A DNA stretch of 64,000 nucleotides, from the NCBI GenBank assembly GCA_030429205.1, contig JAUICZ010000007.1:1-64000 (forward strand), read 5' to 3'. This DNA is from Bacteroidia bacterium. GTDB lineage: Bacteria; Bacteroidota; Bacteroidia; Chitinophagales; Chitinophagaceae. The position numbers were made by a program, and so were the translations under genes. Position 1 is the first letter of the stretch; each line of letters opens with the position of its first letter. The notes beneath the pieces are model-generated. The model was not told the origin of the DNA and did no database searches. It saw only the letters and a list, made by a program, of their open reading frames with translations. Positions 26,737 through 36,258 of the stretch are shown in pieces.

Positions 26737-27309
26737 ATGACATCCACCCGTTTACAGGATGATTTATTAAAGGATTTCAAAGAGCAGAAAGAAATGATTT
26801 ACGAGCAGGTAAAACTGCTCGACCCATTAGCCACATCCCTTAGAAAACCTGCCGCACAAAGACTCATCAGCAAAGGTGCATTGATATTTGCAGAGGTGCT
26901 ATGTTACCTGTTGGCTATTGGTATTATTGCCTTTATGTTTTTTATGGATAAAGTATACCCTTTCTTCGTGCTTACAGATATTCGCCACAAATCAGAATAT
27001 AAAGACTTGGGATGGATGAACATACAAGGCTTCAGTGTAGCCGTATATGGCATTATTGCATTAGTCGCATTCCTATTTTATTTGTTAGGCAGAAGTGCTC
27101 GCGCTATCAGGCTAAAGAATACCATACTCAACCTTGCAGGTAAAAACATCAAACAAATTACGGGGCAGCAATTAAAACGTAAAGCTTCTATTGATGCTAT
27201 TGAGCAGCGTCATTTCTTAGAGCTGCCTAATGAACATCTTGAAGAAGGTGTACAGGTAAATGAAGTGCCCAACCCCGGGTATGATGGTGACGAAGAAACT
27301 CCAGAGTAG
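26737..27309 (+). CDS. Two-helix membrane protein of unknown function
   Basis: 190 aa from the ATG at 26737 (MTSTRLQDDLLKDFKEQ), chosen because a good promoter ends just before it and the upstream extension is not compatible with that promoter. An N-terminal helical region is followed by two membrane segments (about 48-70 and 98-120) and a charged C-terminal tail of some 65 residues. No known family. The gene downstream, a porin, has its own -7 element. Confidence 0.65.
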   Translation: MTSTRLQDDLLKDFKEQKEMIYEQVKLLDPLATSLRKPAAQRLISKGALIFAEVLCYLLAIGIIAFMFFMDKVYPFFVLTDIRHKSEYKDLGWMNIQGFSVAVYGIIALVAFLFYLLGRSARAIRLKNTILNLAGKNIKQITGQQLKRKASIDAIEQRHFLELPNEHLEEGVQVNEVPNPGYDGDEETPE

Positions 27310-27351
27310 ATTATAACAAAACCTAAATAAGTAAAGTACAGGCTATTAGAT

Positions 27352-27359
27352 TAACTTTG
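27352..27359 (+). promoter_or_regulatory. -7 element upstream of the putative porin
   Basis: TAACTTTG is a full match to TAnnTTTG, 28 bp before the ATG at 27388. No good -33 sequence is seen at the expected distance. Confidence 0.45.
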
Positions 27360-27387
27360 CAGCTTGTTGAGACCATATCTACATATC

Positions 27388-29379
27388 ATGCTCAAAATGG
27401 TAATAGCTATTTGTATTGTGCTATTACCTCAAACAATGCATGCACAAAACCAGCCGGGTGCACCTTTATCTTTAGATGATGAGCAAAAAACAGACTCTAC
27501 AAGGTTTAAAGAGAGTAATACAGATGAATGGTCGAACAGGAACGTAAAGGTGCGGTATAAATACTATGGCTCTGACATTGAGTACAAACCTGACACTTCT
27601 ATACACACATTCCATAGAAGGCAATACTTACAACCTTGGAAACGTGACTTGGGCAACATGGGTACTGCGGTACAAAACTTGCAATTTACGCCCGAGGACA
27701 GACTTGGACCAACTCTTGGCTACCATTCCTTCAGTGCGTACAACCTTCATATAGATAGTTTAAAGTACTATAACACTACCGCCCCATACTCAGAATTCAC
27801 TTTTAACTTGGGCAGCAAACTGGAGCAAAATGTAAGTGTGATGCACACACAAAACGTAAAGCCCAACTGGAATTTCGCTGCGAAATATAACCGAATCAGT
27901 TCTGAGGGGTATTACTTATTGCAGCGCACTGCTCAAGACCATGCTTTTTTGACAACTAATTACCAAAGCATTAATAAAAGATATAAACTAAACGCTGGCA
28001 TACTATATAATAAGAGCACACAAGATGAGAACGGTGGTATAGCTGATGAAACACAACTAACGAATGAGAATTTTACAGATCGCAGTACACTAGATATTGT
28101 TTTTTCCGAAGCAGCTGCGAATAGCGGATCTGCAGTTCCCCGATCGTTAATCACCAATTCTGTAAGAAACTATACCGGACAAATAAGGCAAGAGTACTTC
28201 TGGGGCAAAACGGATACGCTATATAACGAAGACTCCAGCCAGATGCAGCTAAGCTATACACCTCGTTTTAGCATATCTCATAAACTTAAGCTACATAACA
28301 AACAACTTACCTATAAAGACAAAGCTCCTGACTCACTGAGATATAGCCCATATTTTCAGGAAGGATTCGGAGAGGGTTCTGACTCTGTGTTTACACGCCA
28401 AAAGCACAATGTGCTGGACAATCACTTTGCATTAAATGGTTTTCTGGGTAAAAGGGAAAAGCAAATGTCCTTCAGTGCTGGATTAGGTATAAGGTATGAT
28501 CAGTTCTGGACACAGCACTTGAATGGTACAGACCAAAGCTATACTGTAGGTAATTATGTCACAGGCGGGTTGCAAAAAGAAGCATTACAAAAAGGAGCAT
28601 GGTTCTATGGCGCCAATGCCGTTTTCTATATCACCGGCTTTGCTTCAGGTAGCTCTCAGTTAAAAGTGAACATCGGTAAAGAGTTAGAAAAGCTTTCAGG
28701 AAATATAGAAGCCGGAGCTATCCAAAACATCAATAACGCACCGTACAGTTATACTACATATATTAACCAGTACGACACTATAAGCAACAGCTTTAATAAA
28801 GAAAGTATTACTCAGCTGTATCTAAAGTTTAAAAGCGACAGGTTTTACCTGAGCGGCGGATTAAGGAACTATCTTGTTAGTAATTACCTGTACATTAATA
28901 ACCTACAGTTGCCAGACCAATATGCTCCTGCCTTCAACCAGTTACAAATATGGTTGCAGAAAAAGCTACAATGGAAGGCTATTGTACTGGATAACGAAAT
29001 AATTTACCAGACTATTGCAGCCAACGCACCAGTAAATGTACCTATGTTTATGGGTAGGCATCAACTAAGTATTGAAAGCTACATTTTTAAAAAAGCACTC
29101 AAAATTGCCTTTGGCGGGCAAGTAACATATCATACACCTTATAAATCGGCTGCTTATAGTGCCTTCTTTAATAGATATTATTACCAGAACGCATACGAAC
29201 TAAGCAATGAGTTTGCCAGCGCCGTATTCTTCAACTTCAATGTAAAAAGACTAAGGGCATACATCATGTGCGATCAATTTCAACAACTATTTATTCCGGC
29301 CAATTTCATTAATGCTCCCGGCTACCCGGCACAAAATGCCATGATGCGTTTTGGCTTCACCTGGGTATTGTTGAAGTAA
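27388..29379 (+). CDS. Putative outer-membrane porin (PF14121-like)
   Basis: About 663 aa from ATG 27388 (MLKMVIAICIVLLP); the frame can be extended to a TTG at 27364, which lies on the likely transcription start. A signal peptide ends MHAQ/NQ. The remainder is a succession of amphipathic beta strands with many aromatic and asparagine residues and ends in a hydrophobic strand GFTWVLLK, as in outer-membrane barrels. The opening region (YYGSDIEYKPDTSIHTFHRR) matches the Bacteroidota putative-porin family as I know it. Transported solute unknown. Confidence 0.8.
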   Translation: MLKMVIAICIVLLPQTMHAQNQPGAPLSLDDEQKTDSTRFKESNTDEWSNRNVKVRYKYYGSDIEYKPDTSIHTFHRRQYLQPWKRDLGNMGTAVQNLQFTPEDRLGPTLGYHSFSAYNLHIDSLKYYNTTAPYSEFTFNLGSKLEQNVSVMHTQNVKPNWNFAAKYNRISSEGYYLLQRTAQDHAFLTTNYQSINKRYKLNAGILYNKSTQDENGGIADETQLTNENFTDRSTLDIVFSEAAANSGSAVPRSLITNSVRNYTGQIRQEYFWGKTDTLYNEDSSQMQLSYTPRFSISHKLKLHNKQLTYKDKAPDSLRYSPYFQEGFGEGSDSVFTRQKHNVLDNHFALNGFLGKREKQMSFSAGLGIRYDQFWTQHLNGTDQSYTVGNYVTGGLQKEALQKGAWFYGANAVFYITGFASGSSQLKVNIGKELEKLSGNIEAGAIQNINNAPYSYTTYINQYDTISNSFNKESITQLYLKFKSDRFYLSGGLRNYLVSNYLYINNLQLPDQYAPAFNQLQIWLQKKLQWKAIVLDNEIIYQTIAANAPVNVPMFMGRHQLSIESYIFKKALKIAFGGQVTYHTPYKSAAYSAFFNRYYYQNAYELSNEFASAVFFNFNVKRLRAYIMCDQFQQLFIPANFINAPGYPAQNAMMRFGFTWVLLK

Positions 29380-29443
29380 CACATTATAGTTCATACTTAT
29401 ACCCCCTATATAAAGCCTTTTCTTACAATTAAGTATTTGGGGT

Positions 29444-29451
29444 TAACTTTG
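29444..29451 (+). promoter_or_regulatory. -7 element upstream of sucA
   Basis: TAACTTTG, a full TAnnTTTG match, about 80 bp before the ATG at 29531. The -33 region is weak. Confidence 0.4.
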
Positions 29452-29530
29452 CAGAATTATTTTGCCATAAATAGGTAATTTGGCACATTATTTTCAATAA
29501 TTGAACCTCGTACAAACTTCTGGTAGTACA

Positions 29531-32278
29531 ATGAAAGACTTTTCGTATTTAACAAATTCACATCCATCATATATTGAAGGGCTATATCAAGACTATGTAA
29601 AAGACCCGAACTCAATAGATGAAGAACTAAAGAAGTTTTTTGAGGGCTTTGACTTTGCAGTAACTAACAATAATGGTAACGAGGCACCCGCAACATTAGC
29701 AGAAGGCGGTGTTAGCAGCGATCAGGTAGCAAAAGAACTGGGTGTATATAAAATGATACGTGCATACAGAAAGCGCGGGCACCTTGTGGCTACTACTAAC
29801 CCCATTAGAGAGCGCCGTGACAGAAATGCACAGCTTGACTTGGCTCACTTCGGGCTTAGTGAAGACGATTTCAATACAAGATTTTATACAGGATATAGAA
29901 TAGGCTTACCTAATGCTACGCTAAGAGACATATTAGATAAGCTAAAAAGAGTATATACAGGAAATGTAGGTATTGAGTACACTTACATTAACGACCAACC
30001 TACTTGCGAATGGGTGGAGCAGGAGTTTGAAGACATGATCGATGAGAAGCTTCCTATAGAGCGCCAAAAGCGCATTTTGGAGAAGCTGAACGAAGGTGTC
30101 ATGTTCGAGGAGTTTTTGCACAAAAAATACATCGGACAAAAAAGGTTTAGCCTTGAAGGTGGAGAAAGTACCATACCTGCGCTAGACACTATCATCAACT
30201 CTGCTGCTGAAACAGGTGTACAAGAGGTGGTAATAGGTATGGCCCACCGCGGACGTCTGAATGTGTTAGCCAATACTTTAAAGAAAACATACGAGCAGAT
30301 TTTCTCTGAGTTTGAAGGAGGAATGACCCCTGATAGTACAATGGGGAGTGGAGACGTGAAATATCACTTAGGGTTTCGCTCTACCATACAAACACCTAAC
30401 GGTAAAGAAGTAAATGTTCAGTTGGCACCTAACCCTTCTCACTTAGAAGTGGTTGATCCGATTGTTACAGGTTTTTCCAGAGCTAAGGCAGATTCTATTT
30501 ACAATAGCGAATACGATAATGTATTACCAATATTAATACATGGTGATGCTGCCATTGCAGGGCAAGGTGTTGTGTATGAGTTATTACAGATGTCTAAACT
30601 TAAAGGTTATTACACAGGCGGTACCATACACTTCATCATCAACAACCAGATTGGTTTTACTACTGATTTTGATGATGCACGTTCTGCCAACTATTGTACC
30701 AGCGTTGCAGCAATGGTACAAGCACCGGTACTACACGTGAGCGGAGATGACCCTGAGGCTGTAGTAAAAGCGGCAGAGATAGCTGTACACTACCGTCAGA
30801 AATACAATAGCGACATCTTCATAGACATGGTGTGTTATCGTAAACATGGCCATAATGAAGGAGACGATCCAAGCTTTACACAGCCAAGGTTGTACGAGTT
30901 GATCAAAAAACATAAAAACCCACGCGAAGTATATACACAATACCTGCTAGAGCATGGAGAAGCTGATGCTAAGCAACTGGCTAAGGAGATGAAAGACAGG
31001 TATGTGAATGAATTGCAGAACAAGCTAGACGAGGTTAAAGAGCAACCATTACCATATAAATTGCAAGACCCAGAGAAAGCGTGGCAAAGCTTGAGACTTT
31101 CTACAGCAGAAGACTTTGACGATTCGCCAAAGACAGCAATTACCAAAAAGCAACTGGATACGCTATTCAAGCATATCATGCATATACCTGACGGCTTCAA
31201 ACCATTGCGTAAAGTAAAGAAGCTGTTAGATGCAAAAGTGAAGCTATATAATGAAGAAGGCAGACTAGACTGGGCTACTGGTGAACTAATGGCCTATGCC
31301 AGCCTTGTAGCAGACGGGAAGCTGGTACGCATGAGCGGACAAGACGTGGAGCGTGGTACTTTCTCTCACCGCCACTCTGTACTGCACGACGAGGATACTT
31401 ACGAACAATACAACAGATTAAGCACTGTAACAGATAACCCAAGAGCCTTTAAAGTATACAACTCCCTGTTAAGTGAGTTTGCGGTACTAGGTTTCGAGTA
31501 CGGTTATTCTATTGCAGACCCTAATACATTAACCATATGGGAAGCACAATTTGGTGATTTCGCAAATGGTGCGCAAACTGTAATTGATCAATACATAGTT
31601 TCTGCTGAAGTTAAGTGGCGTAAAATGAGCGGGCTTGTATTGCTACTACCGCATGGTTACGAAGGGCAAGGGCCGGAGCACTCTTCTGCAAGACTAGAGC
31701 GTTTTTTACAATTATGTGCAGAGTATAACATAGTTGTAACCAACATTACAACATCTGCTAACCTGTTCCATATGTTCCGCCGTCAAATGGCGTGGGAGTT
31801 CCGTAAACCACTGGTTAACTTCTCTCCAAAAGCCAACCTAAGACACAAACGTGCAGAATCTGACATAGCAGAATTTACTAAGGGTGGATTCAGAGAAGTA
31901 ATTGACGACCCTAATATTACTGCGCCAACAAAAGTAAAACGTGTTTTGCTTTGTTCAGGAAAAGTATATTTTGACTTGAGCGAACATCAAATGAATGAAA
32001 AGCGTGACGATGTAGCGATAGTAAGACTTGAGCAAATATATCCGCTACCGCATAAACAGCTGAATACACTGAAAAAACGCTATAAAAACGCAGAGTGGGT
32101 TTGGGTACAAGAGGAGCCTAGAAACATGGGCGCTTCCGGCTATTTATATATGAACAGAGAAGATTTCTCTGTAAGCGATTACATTACACGTCCTGCCAGT
32201 GCGGCATCAGCAACAGGTTTCTCTAAGATACATGCGGCTCAGCAGCAAGAGCTTATAGATAAAGCTTTTGACGTTTAA
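29531..32278 (+). CDS. sucA: 2-oxoglutarate dehydrogenase E1 component
   Basis: About 915 aa from ATG 29531 (MKDFSYLTNSHPSYIEGLY); a TTG ten codons upstream is a poorer start. E1o decarboxylates 2-oxoglutarate with thiamine diphosphate in the TCA cycle. The N-terminal E1o-specific segment is followed by VIGMAHRGRLNVLANTL, LAPNPSHLEVVDPIVTGF, the ThDP-binding GDAAIAGQGVVYE and HNEGDDPSFTQP, then the transketolase-like pyrimidine domain (WEAQFGDFANGAQTVIDQYI) and the C-terminal OxoGdeHyase domain. The usual partner sucB (E2) is not next to it; an ACP gene follows instead. Confidence 0.96.
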   Translation: MKDFSYLTNSHPSYIEGLYQDYVKDPNSIDEELKKFFEGFDFAVTNNNGNEAPATLAEGGVSSDQVAKELGVYKMIRAYRKRGHLVATTNPIRERRDRNAQLDLAHFGLSEDDFNTRFYTGYRIGLPNATLRDILDKLKRVYTGNVGIEYTYINDQPTCEWVEQEFEDMIDEKLPIERQKRILEKLNEGVMFEEFLHKKYIGQKRFSLEGGESTIPALDTIINSAAETGVQEVVIGMAHRGRLNVLANTLKKTYEQIFSEFEGGMTPDSTMGSGDVKYHLGFRSTIQTPNGKEVNVQLAPNPSHLEVVDPIVTGFSRAKADSIYNSEYDNVLPILIHGDAAIAGQGVVYELLQMSKLKGYYTGGTIHFIINNQIGFTTDFDDARSANYCTSVAAMVQAPVLHVSGDDPEAVVKAAEIAVHYRQKYNSDIFIDMVCYRKHGHNEGDDPSFTQPRLYELIKKHKNPREVYTQYLLEHGEADAKQLAKEMKDRYVNELQNKLDEVKEQPLPYKLQDPEKAWQSLRLSTAEDFDDSPKTAITKKQLDTLFKHIMHIPDGFKPLRKVKKLLDAKVKLYNEEGRLDWATGELMAYASLVADGKLVRMSGQDVERGTFSHRHSVLHDEDTYEQYNRLSTVTDNPRAFKVYNSLLSEFAVLGFEYGYSIADPNTLTIWEAQFGDFANGAQTVIDQYIVSAEVKWRKMSGLVLLLPHGYEGQGPEHSSARLERFLQLCAEYNIVVTNITTSANLFHMFRRQMAWEFRKPLVNFSPKANLRHKRAESDIAEFTKGGFREVIDDPNITAPTKVKRVLLCSGKVYFDLSEHQMNEKRDDVAIVRLEQIYPLPHKQLNTLKKRYKNAEWVWVQEEPRNMGASGYLYMNREDFSVSDYITRPASAASATGFSKIHAAQQQELIDKAFDV

Positions 32279-32287
32279 AACATTTCA

Positions 32288-32317
32288 CTGAAGTAATAAG
32301 GGATTATATTATTTTTG
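32288..32317 (+). promoter_or_regulatory. Promoter of the ACP-KS-CLF cluster
   Basis: TATTTTTG (32310-32317) is a full -7 match only 7 bp before the ACP ATG; a CTG (32288-32290) stands at the -33 position with a 19-nt spacer. The transcript would be nearly leaderless. It separates the cluster from sucA transcriptionally. Confidence 0.5.
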
Positions 32318-32324
32318 TACGATT

Positions 32325-32582
32325 ATGGAAGAATTGAAAAATACGCTAAAGCAACAGATCATAGAGTCTTTGAACCTTGAAGGTATGAAGCCGGAAGATA
32401 TCGAGGACAGTGCACCTCTTTTCGGAGAAGGTTTAGGGCTTGATAGTATTGACTCTCTTGAGTTGATGGTATTGCTGGAGCGTAACTATGGTATCAAAAT
32501 AGAAGATGCTCGCGAAGGCCGTAAAGTATTAGAGTCTGTTGATGCTATGGCTGCATATATTCAGGCAAACCGCAAAATCTAG
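32325..32582 (+). CDS. Acyl carrier protein (aryl-polyene/flexirubin type)
   Basis: 85 aa with the phosphopantetheine attachment serine in LGLDSIDSLELM (about 42-53). An acidic helix bundle of normal ACP length. The motif and the longer helix II (LELMVLLERNYGIKI) resemble ACPs of aryl-polyene, flexirubin and dialkylresorcinol pathways more than the housekeeping AcpP, which has DSLDTVEL. It is followed 14 bp later by a ketoacyl synthase and then by an inactive ketoacyl synthase, the same three-gene core. Confidence 0.88.
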   Translation: MEELKNTLKQQIIESLNLEGMKPEDIEDSAPLFGEGLGLDSIDSLELMVLLERNYGIKIEDAREGRKVLESVDAMAAYIQANRKI

Positions 32583-32596
32583 TATACCACGACGTT

Positions 32597-33802
32597 ATGT
32601 CGGGAAGAATCGTCATCACATCTACAGGCATTGTTTCTGCACTTGGTGTAGGTACATCCGCTAACCAGAAAGCCCTCAAGGATAAGAAAGCTGGCTTAAG
32701 GCACCCTGCTATCCTGCAAACTAAACATGCAGATGAGTTTATAGTAGGTGAGGTACTTCATAGTAATGAAGAGTTAGCCTCTATGCTAAACTTACCTTCG
32801 GCAGCTGCATATACGCGCACTACCCTTCTGGCGCTTATAGCCATGCAAGAGTTGATGAACGAAGAGAACCAAGCTCTACTTAAAGACACTAAGCTAGCCC
32901 TGGTAAATGCCAATACTGTTGGCGGCATGTGCTCTGTAGAAGATTATTACCTGGAGTTTATATCTGATAAAGAAGAAGGCGACTTTGTACAATACATAGA
33001 TACGCTGGACTGTGCTGAAAGTACGATGCACCTCTCTCAGCATTTTAACCTGAAACCTTTAAAAGCAACTATTAGCACTGCATGTTCTTCATCTGCCAAT
33101 GCCATTATTTTAGGCGCACGGCTAATACAAGCAGGATTGGCCGACAAGGCTGTTTGCGGCGGTTGTGATGCATTAAGCCGTTTTACTCTGAACGGGTTCC
33201 ACTCTTTAAAAAATGTTGACAAGGATCCTTGTCGTCCTTTCGATAAAGATAGGTTTGGGTTAAACCTCGGTGAAGGTGCCGGCTATGTGCTATTGGAAAA
33301 AGAGGAGGATGCCATTGCCAGAGGAGCAAACGTACTAGCTGTCCTCAGTGGATACAGTAATACTAACGATGCTTACCATCCTACCGCACCATCGCCCGAC
33401 GGAGACGGTGCTTTTAATACTATGCAGCAGGCGTTAAAGAAGGCAAAGCTTCAACCTGAGCAAATTGATTATGTAAATGCTCATGGTACAGCCACCCTTA
33501 ATAATGATGCTGCTGAAGGCAAGGCCATTGAGCGCTTATTTAGTAATGCAAACATCAGTTTTAGCAGTACTAAACCATATACAGGCCATACACTTGCAGC
33601 AGCTGGAGTAATAGAGGCTATCTTCAGCATTTGGAGTTTGCAAAATGGTGTTGCATACCCCAACCTGAACTATAACACACCAATGGAAGAAATTTCATTG
33701 CAACCCAATACCGAGTTTGTAGAAAAAGAAATCAATCACTGCCTGAGCAACTCTTTCGGGTTTGGCGGTAACAATGTATCATTAGTATTCAGTAAAGCTT
33801 GA
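32597..33802 (+). CDS. Beta-ketoacyl-ACP synthase (KS, FabF-like)
   Basis: 401-aa condensing enzyme of thiolase fold. The catalytic triad is complete: cysteine in ISTACSSSANAI (about 160), histidine in VNAHGTATLNND (about 298) and histidine in TKPYTGHTLAAAG (about 334). It extends ACP-bound chains by two carbons. The family resembles FabF/KASII but belongs, by its partners, to a secondary pathway of the aryl-polyene or flexirubin kind. Its stop overlaps the start of the next gene by 4 bp (TTGA), so the two are probably made in equal amounts as a heterodimer. Confidence 0.9.
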   Translation: MSGRIVITSTGIVSALGVGTSANQKALKDKKAGLRHPAILQTKHADEFIVGEVLHSNEELASMLNLPSAAAYTRTTLLALIAMQELMNEENQALLKDTKLALVNANTVGGMCSVEDYYLEFISDKEEGDFVQYIDTLDCAESTMHLSQHFNLKPLKATISTACSSSANAIILGARLIQAGLADKAVCGGCDALSRFTLNGFHSLKNVDKDPCRPFDKDRFGLNLGEGAGYVLLEKEEDAIARGANVLAVLSGYSNTNDAYHPTAPSPDGDGAFNTMQQALKKAKLQPEQIDYVNAHGTATLNNDAAEGKAIERLFSNANISFSSTKPYTGHTLAAAGVIEAIFSIWSLQNGVAYPNLNYNTPMEEISLQPNTEFVEKEINHCLSNSFGFGGNNVSLVFSKA

Positions 33803-34863
33803 CAAAACCGATATACATATCATCTGCAAGTGCTATTTCTCCTCAACAAACGTATGAGGACGAGGGGCTATTGAATGAGATAGTTAGTACTGATAATGGC
33901 GAGCTATATATTAAAGAGCCCAACTTCAGAAAGTATATTAACCCCGTTGCCATCAGGCGGATGAGCAGGTTATTGAAAATGGGTATCTGTGCAGGCATGA
34001 ATGCACTGGAACAAGCAGGAGTTGAAAAGCCAGATGGTATCATCACAGGTACAGGCCGCGGCTCTATGACCGACACGGAACGTTTTCTGCTGGATATGAT
34101 AGAATTGGATGAAGGAGCGCTTACGCCTACATCATTCATTCAGTCTACATATAATTCAATAAACGGATGGCTGGCACTACAAACAAAGTCTAACGGGTAT
34201 AATCAAACATATGTAAACAGGGGCAGTTCGTTTGAGCTGGCTGTTTTAGATGCACAGTTACTATTGAACGAAGGCGATGAACAGCAACATGTTTTGGCGG
34301 GTTGTTTCGACGAAATAACACCTGATTATGTTCGTGTAAAATCAAAGATCGGTTATTGGAAAAAGCCAACAGTCAACAACCTGGAACTGTATAAAAACAG
34401 TGATACAAATGGTAGTATCGCGGGCGAGGGTGCGGCATTCTTTTGCCTGACCAACAAACCCGAAAACACCATTTGCAGCATTGAGCAGTTACATATTATC
34501 CAAGAAGATAGTATTGAGGATGTAAGTACTGTTCTTCAGCAAACGTTAGCGGGTATTAACTTGAACGACATAGACATTGTATTATCAGGTATGAGCGGCG
34601 ATGTCAGGTTTCAGCCATTCTACGATACCTTTTTAAGCAATCTGAGTGATAAGACATCTGTGGCTGCATTTAAACACCTGTGTGGCGAATACGATACTTC
34701 TACAGGCTTTGCTACCTGGCTGGCTACAGAACTTTTCAAACAACAATCACTACCTGAAGTACTTGCTGCTAAACAAGGTAATAGTGGCAGCGTCAATAAT
34801 ATCCTAATTGTGAATCATTACACGCTGAATAGCGCATCTGTTATTTTACTGAAGAAGAACTAA
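33799..34863 (+). CDS. Ketoacyl-synthase-like chain-length factor, inactive
   Basis: 354 aa, TTG start overlapping the KS stop. Thiolase-fold homologue lacking the catalytic residues: where KS has ACSSS this protein has RGSSF (nucleophile lost), and at the second histidine region it has KHLCGEYDTSTGFA, with glutamate in place of histidine. Such partners (KSbeta or CLF) shape the pocket and set chain length in a KS heterodimer. The stop directly abuts that of the convergent anti-sigma gene. The role is inferred from these losses and the neighbouring active KS. Confidence 0.85.
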   Translation: MTKPIYISSASAISPQQTYEDEGLLNEIVSTDNGELYIKEPNFRKYINPVAIRRMSRLLKMGICAGMNALEQAGVEKPDGIITGTGRGSMTDTERFLLDMIELDEGALTPTSFIQSTYNSINGWLALQTKSNGYNQTYVNRGSSFELAVLDAQLLLNEGDEQQHVLAGCFDEITPDYVRVKSKIGYWKKPTVNNLELYKNSDTNGSIAGEGAAFFCLTNKPENTICSIEQLHIIQEDSIEDVSTVLQQTLAGINLNDIDIVLSGMSGDVRFQPFYDTFLSNLSDKTSVAAFKHLCGEYDTSTGFATWLATELFKQQSLPEVLAAKQGNSGSVNNILIVNHYTLNSASVILLKKN

Positions 34864-35682
34864 TTAAATAGCACCTACCATATATACCTGGGTAGGTGTA
34901 GGGTTACCACCCTCTTTCTCTATTGAGATGGCAAATGCCTGACCGGATTTTATGTTGGCGGCTATCTTCATCATCATGCCTTCTTTCTGCACCATATCGT
35001 TATCTATCACCCCCATATCTACAGGGTTACCATCTTGTATTACCCAAAGTTGATACTGCTTACCCTTAGGAGGCATTGGTAATTTGTGTAACGCCAGATA
35101 TGCGTCGCCTTTTTCCTTGCTCCAATACACCATACCGGCAGGAGCTGCATCTGCTTCGTTACGCATGATGATGGTTTGCATACCCGGGTCGGCCAGCATG
35201 TCTTTTTCTTTCTTATAAGTATTCAGTGTTGCTACCAGTTGCTGTTGTTGTGCGGCTATCGAGTCAACCCTTGCAGCTAAAACATCTCTTTGTTCTCTGC
35301 TTTCATTTCTTTGAGAAAGCAACATGAAATTGGTGACCACACTCACTAATACTGCAGCCCATATGGCAGCACGCTGCCAACTTGGTTTAGCAGGCTCTTG
35401 TGGTAGCGGCACTTGTTTAGATGCTTGCACCGGCTGCTCAACTACAACCTCTTCTTCTTCATCAGAGAGTGCATCCCAGATCTTATCTTTCATGAACGAT
35501 GGCGGGGCCTTAGCATCTTCTTTTGCCAGGTGCAACAAAGAATCCTCTATAGCAATAACCTCGGCGGCCAGCTCCGGATATTGTGCAACATTAGCAGCTA
35601 CCTCAGCACACTCATTCTCAGAGAGTGTACCCAGCACGTAGGCTTCTAATATCCCGGATTCTATGTATTCTTTTACGTTCAC
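34864..35682 (-). CDS. Anti-sigma factor, RskA-like
   Basis: 272 aa. An N-terminal cytosolic helical region (about 1-75, with the repetitive LSENECAEVAANVAQYPELAAEV) resembles anti-sigma factor domains, though without a clear zinc motif. One membrane helix (about 106-123) is followed by a coiled coil and a C-terminal RskA-type beta domain (KGKQYQLWVIQDGNPVDMGV). It should bind the sigma factor encoded 10 bp upstream and release it on a periplasmic signal. Last gene of a leftward housekeeping operon. Confidence 0.88.
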   Translation of the reverse strand: MNVKEYIESGILEAYVLGTLSENECAEVAANVAQYPELAAEVIAIEDSLLHLAKEDAKAPPSFMKDKIWDALSDEEEEVVVEQPVQASKQVPLPQEPAKPSWQRAAIWAAVLVSVVTNFMLLSQRNESREQRDVLAARVDSIAAQQQQLVATLNTYKKEKDMLADPGMQTIIMRNEADAAPAGMVYWSKEKGDAYLALHKLPMPPKGKQYQLWVIQDGNPVDMGVIDNDMVQKEGMMMKIAANIKSGQAFAISIEKEGGNPTPTQVYMVGAI

Positions 35683-35692
35683 TTTTTATTTA

Positions 35693-36238
35693 TCAGTTCT
35701 TATAATGTGTTCTTAACATGGTTATAGCTTTCCGCATACGGGTTTTCACAGTACCCAATGGTACATCAATAGTTTTGGATATTTCATCCAGGGTAAATCC
35801 TTTGAAGTAGGCCAACTCTACAATTACCTGATACTGAGGTTCTAATCCCGCCACCGTGTCTCTTAGCCCGATCGTATTTATCTCTTGTTCTGTCTTAAGG
35901 TTACTGTTATCATATACGGTAGCTTCATCATTTTGGATTTTCCCTTTCATGATTTCTCCCTTCGACCTTAATTTGTCGATAGAGGTATTCCTTGCCAGAT
36001 TAAGCATCCATGTATACAGCCTGCCTTTTGCAGAATCGTACTTGTCAATACCTTTCCAAACTTTCACAAAAACTTCCTGCAACACATCTTGTGCAGTTTG
36101 CTCGTCACTTATTATCCTGCTGATAATACTGAATAATGCAGCAGAATAGTTTTCATACAGATAGTCGAACCCCTGCTTACTTTTTTGTTTCAGTAAGGAT
36201 ATCAACTCTTGCTCCGTATATGTAATTGACGCTGCCAA
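35693..36238 (-). CDS. ECF-type RNA polymerase sigma factor
   Basis: 181-aa group 4 sigma factor. Region 2 (about 24-90) contains DEQTAQDVLQEVFVKVWKGI and GRLYTWMLNLARNTSIDKLR; region 4 (about 125-178) contains ELAYFKGFTLDEISKTIDVP with LGTVKTRMRKA in the recognition helix. It is paired with the RskA-like anti-sigma and resembles SigK-type factors. It follows def by 20 bp, so the housekeeping operon carries the pair at its 3' end. Confidence 0.92.
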   Translation of the reverse strand: MAASITYTEQELISLLKQKSKQGFDYLYENYSAALFSIISRIISDEQTAQDVLQEVFVKVWKGIDKYDSAKGRLYTWMLNLARNTSIDKLRSKGEIMKGKIQNDEATVYDNSNLKTEQEINTIGLRDTVAGLEPQYQVIVELAYFKGFTLDEISKTIDVPLGTVKTRMRKAITMLRTHYKN

Positions 36239-36258
36239 GTATATAACTAAAGTAGTGC

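Noticed and set aside
34864-36238. Sigma/anti-sigma pair as a regulator of the ACP-KS-CLF cluster
   Set aside because: The genes are merely convergent neighbours; the ACP promoter matches the housekeeping consensus and no special motif is shared.
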